This document shows positions 18,087-25,284 of a DNA stretch of 64,000 nt, one piece after another. The notes beneath the pieces were generated by a model. The model was not told the origin of the DNA, did not search any database, and worked only from the letters and a program-made list of their open reading frames with translations. Source of the DNA: Bacteroidaceae bacterium (GTDB taxonomy: Bacteria > Bacteroidota > Bacteroidia > Bacteroidales > Bacteroidaceae); NCBI GenBank assembly GCA_900769465.1, contig CAAGGT010000230.1, positions 36,056 to 100,055 of the forward strand. The letters run 5' to 3'. The position numbers and the translations under genes were made by a program. Numbering within the stretch: the stretch's first letter is position 1; the number at the start of each line of letters is the position of its first letter.

Positions 18087-18989
18087 ATGAAAGGAATTGT
18101 TTTGGCAGGAGGTTCAGGCACTCGTCTTTACCCCATTACAAAAGGAGTGAGCAAGCAGTTGTTGCCGATATATGACAAACCGATGATATATTATCCCATT
18201 TCGGTTCTTATGCTTGCCGGTATAAGGGAGATACTTATCATCTCCACTCCCAATGATCTTCCATCGTTCAAGCGTCTGCTTGGTGATGGCAGTGACTATG
18301 GCGTGCGTTTCGAGTATGCAGAACAGCCTTCGCCCGATGGCCTGGCACAGGCTTTCATCATTGGCGAGGAGTTTATCGGTGATGACTCGGCCTGCCTGGT
18401 GTTGGGTGACAACATCTTCCACGGAGCAGACTTCACACGTATGCTCAAGGAGGCTGTGAGGAATGCCGAGGAAGAGAACAAGGCTACAGTCTTCGGATAT
18501 TGGGTGAACGACCCCGAACGCTACGGTGTGGCGGAGTTTGACAAGGATGGAAATTGTCTTTCAATTGAAGAGAAACCAACCACCCCCAAGTCAAACTATG
18601 CTGTTGTGGGCCTCTATTTCTATCCGAACAAGGTTGTCGATGTTGCCAAGAATATCAAGCCTTCGGCGCGTGGAGAACTTGAGATAACAACTGTAAACCA
18701 GCAATTCCTTGCTGATGGTGAGCTTAAGGTTCAGACCTTGCCACGCGGCTTTGCCTGGCTCGATACAGGCACACACGACTCGCTTGCAGAAGCCTCTATC
18801 TTTGTCGAGGTTATTGAGAAACGACAGGGATTGAAGATAGCCTGCCTTGAGGGTATAGCATACCGCAAGGGATGGATCACAGCCGACAGGTTGCGCGAGG
18901 TTGCGCAGCCGATGATAAAGAACCAATACGGACAATATCTGCTGAAGGTCATTACCGAGGTGGAGCATTCGGGTGCAAACATTGATTGA
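18087..18989 (+). CDS. rmlA: Glucose-1-phosphate thymidylyltransferase
   Basis: 300-aa nucleotidyltransferase making dTDP-glucose from dTTP and glucose-1-phosphate, the first step of dTDP-L-rhamnose synthesis. The N-terminus carries the signature GIVLAGGSGTRLYPIT and KQLLPIYDKPMIYYP; further on are LGDNIFHG and GFAWLDTGTHDSL. Length and motifs are standard for RmlA/RfbA. It is the first gene of a tight rmlA-C-D-B operon (gaps 4, 4 and 8 nt), an order common in Bacteroidota. The product would feed rhamnose or a related 6-deoxysugar into surface polysaccharide. Confidence 0.96.
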   Translation: MKGIVLAGGSGTRLYPITKGVSKQLLPIYDKPMIYYPISVLMLAGIREILIISTPNDLPSFKRLLGDGSDYGVRFEYAEQPSPDGLAQAFIIGEEFIGDDSACLVLGDNIFHGADFTRMLKEAVRNAEEENKATVFGYWVNDPERYGVAEFDKDGNCLSIEEKPTTPKSNYAVVGLYFYPNKVVDVAKNIKPSARGELEITTVNQQFLADGELKVQTLPRGFAWLDTGTHDSLAEASIFVEVIEKRQGLKIACLEGIAYRKGWITADRLREVAQPMIKNQYGQYLLKVITEVEHSGANID

Positions 18990-18993
18990 TATT

Positions 18994-19563
18994 ATGGAAG
19001 TTATTAAGACGGAAATAGATGGCGTGGTGATTATTGAACCGCGCATTTTCAGGGACGACAGAGGGTATTTCTATGAATCCTTCTCGCAACGCGAATTTGA
19101 GGAGAAGGTGTGTCGTACCACTTTTGTGCAGGACAACCAGTCAAAGTCCTCATATGGTGTGTTGCGCGGTCTCCATTTTCAAAAACCGCCATATTGCCAG
19201 AGCAAGCTTGTACGTTGTATAAAAGGTGCTGTGCTTGATGTGGCAGTAGATATAAGGAAAGGTTCACCCACCTTTGGCAAGTATGTGGCTGTTGAACTCT
19301 CCGAGGATAATCACCGCCAGTTCTTTGTACCACGTGGCTTTGCACACGGTTTTGCTGTGCTGACAGAGGAGGCTGTCTTTCAGTACAAGTGCGACAACTT
19401 TTACAACAAGGAGAGCGAAGGCTCCGTGGCGTGGAATGACCCTGAACTTGCCATTGACTGGAGAATCCCGGCCGATAAGGTATTGCTTTCTGAAAAGGAC
19501 AAGTTGAGCAAGTGCATTAATGAGGCCGACTATCTTTTTGATTATAACGAAAAACTCTATTGA
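18994..19563 (+). CDS. rmlC: dTDP-4-dehydrorhamnose 3,5-epimerase
   Basis: 189-aa cupin-fold epimerase, third enzyme of the dTDP-rhamnose route. Start set at the ATG at 18994 (MEVIKTEIDGVVIIEP), 4 nt after rmlA; an in-frame ATG at 18973 lies inside rmlA. Family motifs are present: the catalytic-His stretch VLRGLHFQ, KLVRCIKGAVLDVAVDIR, FVPRGFAHGF and a C-terminal WNDPELAIDW. Confidence 0.95.
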   Translation: MEVIKTEIDGVVIIEPRIFRDDRGYFYESFSQREFEEKVCRTTFVQDNQSKSSYGVLRGLHFQKPPYCQSKLVRCIKGAVLDVAVDIRKGSPTFGKYVAVELSEDNHRQFFVPRGFAHGFAVLTEEAVFQYKCDNFYNKESEGSVAWNDPELAIDWRIPADKVLLSEKDKLSKCINEADYLFDYNEKLY

Positions 19564-19567
19564 TGAT

Positions 19568-20437
19568 ATGAATATACTTGTAACAGGTGCCAACGGACAG
19601 CTGGGAAACGAGATGCGTCGTCTTGGTGCCGTTTCTCCCAACAACTACATCTTCACCGATGTGGCCGAACTTGACATTACCGATGCCGCTGCAGTGATGA
19701 GTGCCGTCAAAGCTGCATCCATCGACATCATAGTGAACTGTGCCGCATATACTAATGTGGATAAGGCCGAGAGTGACGAGGCTACGGCAGAACTTATAAA
19801 TGCGACAGCTGTTGCAAACCTTGCCGCTGCAATGAAAGAGGTGGACGGAACACTCTTCCACGTCTCTACCGATTACGTCTTCGGTAGCGAGGGCAACACT
19901 CCCCGCACCGAGGATATGCCACTGAACCCGCTTGGGGTGTATGGCCGCACAAAACTGCACGGCGAACAAGCCATAGTGGAGAGTGGATGCAAGGCCCTCA
20001 TTTTCCGCACAGCCTGGCTGTATAGCGAGTTCGGGAACAATTTCCTAAAGACTATGATGCGTCTCACAGCCGAGAAGGAACAGCTGAATGTGGTATTTGA
20101 CCAAGTTGGCACTCCAACCTATGCCGGTGATCTTGCTTTGGCAATCTTCTCTATAATTGAGGCCGGAGTATATCCGGGCAACGAGGGCGTATATCACTTC
20201 TCGAACGAGGGCGTATGCTCATGGTATGACTTTGCCGTTGAGATTGCTGCTGCGGCCGGCAATACGCAATGCCGCATAAACCCTTGCCACAGCAGTGAAT
20301 TCCCCTCACCTGTGACACGTCCGCCATATTCGGTGCTTGACAAGACAAAAATCAAGAATACATTCGATATAGATATACCTCATTGGAGAGAGTCTATGGA
20401 GTATTGCATCAAAAGAATCAAGAACGTAAATAAATAA
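19568..20437 (+). CDS. rmlD: dTDP-4-dehydrorhamnose reductase
   Basis: 289-aa SDR-fold reductase giving dTDP-L-rhamnose. The start at 19568 (MNILVTGANGQLGNE) places the nucleotide-binding GxxGxxG (TGANGQLG) at the N-terminus; an upstream ATG at 19520 overlaps rmlC. Also visible are the STDYVF motif and the catalytic YGRTKLHGE (YxxxK). The PVTRPPYSVLDK segment near the C-terminus is typical of RmlD. Confidence 0.95.
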   Translation: MNILVTGANGQLGNEMRRLGAVSPNNYIFTDVAELDITDAAAVMSAVKAASIDIIVNCAAYTNVDKAESDEATAELINATAVANLAAAMKEVDGTLFHVSTDYVFGSEGNTPRTEDMPLNPLGVYGRTKLHGEQAIVESGCKALIFRTAWLYSEFGNNFLKTMMRLTAEKEQLNVVFDQVGTPTYAGDLALAIFSIIEAGVYPGNEGVYHFSNEGVCSWYDFAVEIAAAAGNTQCRINPCHSSEFPSPVTRPPYSVLDKTKIKNTFDIDIPHWRESMEYCIKRIKNVNK

Positions 20438-20445
20438 TATATACA

Positions 20446-21582
20446 ATGAAACGTAGCATAATAGTTACCGGCGGCGCCGGTTTCATCGGCTCACATGTAG
20501 TGCGCTTGCTTGTAAACAAATACCCCGACTATCATATCATCAATGTCGACAAATTGACCTATGCCGGTAATCTGGCTAATCTCAAGGATATTGAGGACAA
20601 GAGTAACTACACTTTCTTCAAGGCCGACATCTGTGATTTCGATGCAATGTACAACCTGATGGTAGAGCATAAGGTCGACGGTATAATCCACCTGGCTGCA
20701 GAGAGCCATGTCGACCGCTCAATCAAGGACCCTTTCACCTTTGCAAGGACAAATGTAATGGGTACACTCTCGCTTCTTCAGGCTGCAAAGCTCTATTGGG
20801 AATCTTTGCCCGAGAAATACGAGGGCAAGCGTTTCTACCATATCTCTACCGACGAGGTCTATGGTGCGCTTGAGATGAATCACCCCGAGGGTATCGAGCC
20901 TCCGTTCACAACAACAGCCTCTTCGGGTGAACACCATTTGGCCTATGGCGATGATTTCTTCTATGAGACAACAAAGTACAACCCCCATAGCCCATATTCG
21001 GCATCAAAGGCAAGCAGCGACCATTTTGTGCGTGCTTTCCACGATACATACGGAATGCCTACCATTGTAACCAACTGCTCAAACAATTATGGTCCCTATC
21101 AGTTCCCAGAAAAACTGATTCCGTTGTTCATCAACAATATACGTCAGCGCAAGCCGTTGCCCGTATATGGCAAGGGCGAGAATGTGCGAGACTGGCTGTA
21201 TGTGGTTGACCACGCACGCGCCATTGATGTCATTTTCCACAACGGAAAGATTGCCGATACATACAATATCGGCGGTTTCAACGAGTGGAAGAACATCGAT
21301 ATCATCAAAGTGATTATAAAGACCGTAGACCGCCTCTTGGGTAACCCCGAAGGTGCATCACTTGACCTCATTACATATGTCACTGACCGTGCCGGTCACG
21401 ATATGCGTTACGCCATCGATTCTACAAAGTTGCAGAAGGAGCTTGGCTGGGAGCCAAGCCTGCAGTTCGAGGAGGGTATTGAAAAGACCGTACAGTGGTA
21501 TCTCGAGAACCAGGAGTGGATGGACAACATCACCAGTGGCGAGTATGAGAAATACTACGATGATATGTACAAGAACCGTTGA
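20446..21582 (+). CDS. rmlB: dTDP-glucose 4,6-dehydratase
   Basis: 378-aa extended SDR enzyme converting dTDP-glucose to the 4-keto-6-deoxy sugar. It has the NAD-binding TGGAGFIGSH, the substrate motif HLAAESHVDRSI, ISTDEVYG, the catalytic YSASKASSDH (YxxxK), and NCSNNYGPYQFPEKLIP. It is the last gene of the rml operon and is followed by a strong terminator. A loop near residue 150 (HPEGIEPPFTTTASSGEHH and on) is longer than in E. coli RmlB, a common Bacteroidota variant. Confidence 0.95.
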   Translation: MKRSIIVTGGAGFIGSHVVRLLVNKYPDYHIINVDKLTYAGNLANLKDIEDKSNYTFFKADICDFDAMYNLMVEHKVDGIIHLAAESHVDRSIKDPFTFARTNVMGTLSLLQAAKLYWESLPEKYEGKRFYHISTDEVYGALEMNHPEGIEPPFTTTASSGEHHLAYGDDFFYETTKYNPHSPYSASKASSDHFVRAFHDTYGMPTIVTNCSNNYGPYQFPEKLIPLFINNIRQRKPLPVYGKGENVRDWLYVVDHARAIDVIFHNGKIADTYNIGGFNEWKNIDIIKVIIKTVDRLLGNPEGASLDLITYVTDRAGHDMRYAIDSTKLQKELGWEPSLQFEEGIEKTVQWYLENQEWMDNITSGEYEKYYDDMYKNR

Positions 21583-21623
21583 TGTACCATAACAGGAATG
21601 TCACAATTCTTGAACTGAATAAC

Positions 21624-21670
21624 AAAAACAGGAAACAGACTCATCACATCAGAGTCTGTTTCCTGTTTTT
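21624..21670. terminator. Terminator of rml operon
   Basis: Perfect 19-bp stem (21624-21642 with 21652-21670), 9-nt loop, closing in T5. It sits between the rml operon and the convergent barrel gene. Confidence 0.9.
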
Positions 21671-21722
21671 AGTGGATTTGCGGTTTGTTGCAATATGTTT
21701 TTTGCGTGCAATGGTGCCTGTG

Positions 21723-22409
21723 TCAGAAAATCCTTATCGAATATCCTATTCTTGCCGTTATCGTGGTGTTGGCCGAGCGGCCGAAATCGTCGGTCTTTGA
21801 ATTGCCGAAGATGTCGGAAAGGCCATAATAATAGCGTCCCTCGATAAAGAAATTGCCAATCTTGCTCTTGTATTCAAAACCCAATCCACCGGCAATGCCA
21901 TACTCGAATTTATTCTCTACAGGTTTACCGTACAGGGGAGCTATGGTTATGGGGCGTTCTTCAATCTTCCAGTCTCCATTGTATTTCTCGCTTTCGTTGA
22001 GCAGAAAACCGAACTGTGGGCCAAGATTCAGGAAGAACTGCAATCCGCGCTCCTCCTTACCCCATGATACGTGTGCAAAGAATGGAATCTCAATATAGTT
22101 CAACGTGCGGCTGTAGTTGTTGGATGTACCGTCGTCAAAATCCTCAATCATACCACGTTGCGAAAAGTTGATTTCCATCTGTGCCGCGCATATCATACTG
22201 AAATATTTCTCGCTTGTGTATCGTGCGCTTATACCTCCGTTTATGCCCTGATGCAGATTTTGTCTTATCGAGGGTTGGAATTCCATTCTGTTCAGGTTCA
22301 AACCGCCCGAGACACCAATCTCGAGAATGCTTCTGGGGCTCTCCACTTGAGCCATACAGCAGGTGCTGAACATCAGCAGCAAGGTTAGAATGTGAAAGCC
22401 TTTTTTCAT
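21723..22409 (-). CDS. Outer-membrane beta-barrel protein (PorT-like)
   Basis: 228-aa protein with a signal peptide ending CMAQ and then short alternating strands with glycine/aromatic turns, ending in the barrel-type terminus RIGYSIRIF. The ILEIGVSGGLNLNRMEF opening and overall plan fit the small outer-membrane barrel group often annotated as porin family or PorT. It follows the LysM/PBP1 gene by 21 nt on the same strand, so the two are probably co-transcribed. Specific function unknown. Confidence 0.7.
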   Translation of the reverse strand: MKKGFHILTLLLMFSTCCMAQVESPRSILEIGVSGGLNLNRMEFQPSIRQNLHQGINGGISARYTSEKYFSMICAAQMEINFSQRGMIEDFDDGTSNNYSRTLNYIEIPFFAHVSWGKEERGLQFFLNLGPQFGFLLNESEKYNGDWKIEERPITIAPLYGKPVENKFEYGIAGGLGFEYKSKIGNFFIEGRYYYGLSDIFGNSKTDDFGRSANTTITARIGYSIRIF

Positions 22410-22430
22410 CGTTATCCGCGTTGGGCCGGG

Positions 22431-24266
22431 TTATAGAATCTTTTCCTGATAATCATCCTGGAACCTGTCCTGGTCAAAATCCATCTTGTCAATGTAGTAT
22501 TCAGGGCAGAAGTGTATGAAGAAGAACTTCTTGTTTATGAAGCCGTCCTTTTCGCTCATGCGCTCGAACTTGAAATCCGACTGCACCGGATTGAATGGTG
22601 TCTGGTTTATCTTCTCGTGCATCGCATTGCCGTATAGGCTTGCCGCCAGCAGGAAGAAATAACCGGTGTCATATCCCAACATACCATATCTGGGGTAGAT
22701 GTTCTGAATGCTGCGGTTGTACCAACGTATAAAATCCTCCTGGAATTCGGCAACGCGTGGCAAGGCGTAATGGCTGTAGAAGGTCGCATAGAAATATGTG
22801 TCGGCCTCATACATCAGTTCTCTGGTGTCCTTTGCGTGTATCTGCCACTCGGGATAACCGAATAGCTTGAACTTTGCTACATTCAAAGAGTCTATGCTGC
22901 GTGCGTGCAACAGCGAGGGGAGCAGGGTGTTCAAGGTGGTTGCCGATGATGATGTAGGTATTATCACGAACTCCTTACCCTCCTGGTATACATTGGAAAA
23001 GGTGTGCAATACAGTGTCGCCGTTGGATATGAGCTCCATCGGTAATGTGGTGTAGGGGATGCTATTCTTGGTAAGTTCCGTTGTAAGGCTTTTCACGAAC
23101 TCCTTCTTGTTGCCTTCTATAGTGTCCTCTACAAATATTACGTTTGCATTGGGGAATGTCTTTACGAATCTTGAGCTTATCTGTGGAAGGATGAACGACT
23201 GTATGCCGTTTGCAACATATACCGTAGGGTTGTTTACGGCTTCGTCCTTTTTGCTCGAGAACGGTATCACAAGCGGAATCTCGCGCTCCTTTGCAAACTT
23301 TGCGAGTTCCTTGTTGTGCTTGGGGTACGATGCACCTATTATCATCTCCACATTGTTGAATGCACTGCTTGTGAGCAGGCTGTCAAGGCTCTTGTCCTTT
23401 TGTCCGGCATCGTATGTACATATTTCAAACGAATACCCTTCACGTTTCAGTTGCTCCACTGCCATCAGGAATCCTTGATAGTATTCCACCATGCGGCTCT
23501 GCTCTTTCGGGGCATAGCTGTCGAGCAGGAACGACAGTACAACGGCCACATTAAGCACCTTGTCGTTGTTTATGCCTTTTGACACAACCTTGACTATCTC
23601 CTTTTTCTGCTCGTCGACACTCTCCTGTGTTACCGCGTTGCGCTTGCTTGATGGGGCAGGGATGTTCAGCTCCATCTTGCGCTTGAGCTTCTTGCCCTCA
23701 AGCTCCGGGTTAGCCTTTATCAGGTCGGCAGCGGTTATGTCATACATCGCGCATATACTCTCTATGCTCTCCTTGCGCTGTACCTTGTGCTTGGCGACGA
23801 TGGTGAGTTTCTCCTGCTTTTTTTGAGGTGCAGCAGCCGTCGGCTCCTTCTTGGTGTTGGCCTCTCCCTTTGTAGGGATTACAATGACCTCTCCGCTGCG
23901 GAAATTGTTTATTGAGAGTCCGGGGTTGGCCGCGCATATCTCATCGGTGGTGACATTGTACATCTTGCTCAGGCGGTAAAGTGTCTCGCCGCTTTTGATG
24001 GTGTGTGTCTTTACACCCTTTCTCTCTTTCTCCTGTGTGGCACTGCTGCCTGGTATTATCAGTTTCTGTCCGATGGAGAGTTTCTCGGCGCTGCCGGGGT
24101 TGAGCCTGATGATTTCGTCTACAGTGGTATTGTACATCTTTGAGATGGAGTACAATGTCTGTCCTTGGACAACAGTGTGGCTCGCCTGATTCTGTTTCTG
24201 TGCGCTCAATGTTGCCGTTGCCATGGCAAAGACAATGACAAGCAATATTCTTTTGCAGATATTCAT
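22431..24266 (-). CDS. Triple-LysM protein with PBP1-like ligand-binding domain
   Basis: 611-aa exported protein. Start at 24266 gives a signal peptide (MNICKRILLVIVFAMATATLSAQ); a longer in-frame start at 24404 adds 46 residues with no leader. Three LysM peptidoglycan-binding domains follow (about 30-75, 90-135, 165-205), each with the (S/T)LY..SKMYN or IESICAMYD core and an N-P-(G/E) turn. After a Lys/Glu-rich linker, residues about 240-605 form a type I periplasmic-binding-protein-like domain (NVAVVLSFLLDS, VEYYQGFLMAVEQLK, IIGASYPKHN). LysM plus PBP1 is a recurrent Bacteroidota architecture of unknown ligand, plausibly sensing or remodelling the cell wall. Confidence 0.8.
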   Translation of the reverse strand: MNICKRILLVIVFAMATATLSAQKQNQASHTVVQGQTLYSISKMYNTTVDEIIRLNPGSAEKLSIGQKLIIPGSSATQEKERKGVKTHTIKSGETLYRLSKMYNVTTDEICAANPGLSINNFRSGEVIVIPTKGEANTKKEPTAAAPQKKQEKLTIVAKHKVQRKESIESICAMYDITAADLIKANPELEGKKLKRKMELNIPAPSSKRNAVTQESVDEQKKEIVKVVSKGINNDKVLNVAVVLSFLLDSYAPKEQSRMVEYYQGFLMAVEQLKREGYSFEICTYDAGQKDKSLDSLLTSSAFNNVEMIIGASYPKHNKELAKFAKEREIPLVIPFSSKKDEAVNNPTVYVANGIQSFILPQISSRFVKTFPNANVIFVEDTIEGNKKEFVKSLTTELTKNSIPYTTLPMELISNGDTVLHTFSNVYQEGKEFVIIPTSSSATTLNTLLPSLLHARSIDSLNVAKFKLFGYPEWQIHAKDTRELMYEADTYFYATFYSHYALPRVAEFQEDFIRWYNRSIQNIYPRYGMLGYDTGYFFLLAASLYGNAMHEKINQTPFNPVQSDFKFERMSEKDGFINKKFFFIHFCPEYYIDKMDFDQDRFQDDYQEKIL

Positions 24267-24546
24267 AATATATATACGGCTGATAGTGTCTGCATAGCCC
24301 CTTTGCGGCAGGCTATGCATAATTTCTTGCGAAGATACATAATAATTGCCAATATAAGAAAATGTGAAACCAAAAAATGATATGCTCCATTGTGCCGATT
24401 GCAAAGTTGCCGTACAAGGGGATTAAAACCTTCGGTTTGTTGATGTTTTTTCATCCGGATTTATTATTTTTGCTTTCTGTAGCATTGCTGCCGGATATGG
24501 CTGCGTGCTTTTTATAACCTTTTATGTGTTATACAAAGAAATATTG

Positions 24547-25281
24547 ATGGTTATGAGAAAGACTTTGCTTTTTATATCATTGCTGCTGGCCTGTACATCC
24601 GTTGCCAATGCACAGGGTGCGGTGGAGGCCCCCAGGCCCACAGCTCTTGTTGTCGATTCAAAGGGTGAACTCACCGACCTCGCTATTGGTGACGATTATT
24701 CGGGCGAGGCCCCTGTGACGGTGCGGTTCTATGCCAATGCACCCCAGGAAGAGGGCTATTCGCTCACCTGTACCTGGGAGTTCTTTAAGGAAGGTGAGAT
24801 AGAACCTTATCTAGTGCGTCACGATGCCGATGTTGAGGTTCAACTGCGTGAGAGCGGGGCGATAACCGTTATGCCGACCATTACATATACCAGCCTTGAG
24901 AATAGTGAAATCTACTGGCCTTTCGGTGATGAGTATTACGGGACCCCCTTCAGGATTGTTCTTGCCGAATCGGGGCTTGAGGCACCCAACGCCTTCTCGC
25001 CGAACGGTGACGGAATAAACGACCTTTACAATGTGTTCAATGTAAAGTCCATTATCGAATTCCACGGTGCCATATACAACCGTTGGGGGCAGCAGCTCTA
25101 TAGCTGGGGCCTTGACGAGATGGGCCGCGAAGGCTGTGGCTGGGACGGAACATACAAGGGCAACCCGGTGAGGGCCGGTGTCTACTTTGTGGTCATCAAG
25201 GCAAAGGGTGCCGATGGCATTGAATATGAGATAAAGCGCGATGTGAATCTTTTGCGTGGATATTCAGAAGGAGGAGAATAA
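24547..25281 (+). CDS. Exported protein with CHU_C (type IX sorting) C-terminal domain
   Basis: 244-aa protein with signal peptide ending SVANAQ. ATGs at 24547 and 24553 are both possible; a GTG at 24505 would spoil the leader. Residues about 40-140 look like a small beta-sandwich; the last 90 residues are a gliding-motility-associated C-terminal domain: PNAFSPNGDGINDLYNV, IYNRWGQQLY, WDGTYKGNPVRAGVYFVV. That domain is a type B sorting signal for the type IX secretion system, so surface delivery is predicted. The stop codon lies 3 nt before uvrA, so the two genes are transcriptionally linked despite unrelated roles. Confidence 0.82.
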   Translation: MVMRKTLLFISLLLACTSVANAQGAVEAPRPTALVVDSKGELTDLAIGDDYSGEAPVTVRFYANAPQEEGYSLTCTWEFFKEGEIEPYLVRHDADVEVQLRESGAITVMPTITYTSLENSEIYWPFGDEYYGTPFRIVLAESGLEAPNAFSPNGDGINDLYNVFNVKSIIEFHGAIYNRWGQQLYSWGLDEMGREGCGWDGTYKGNPVRAGVYFVVIKAKGADGIEYEIKRDVNLLRGYSEGGE

Positions 25282-25284
25282 GTG

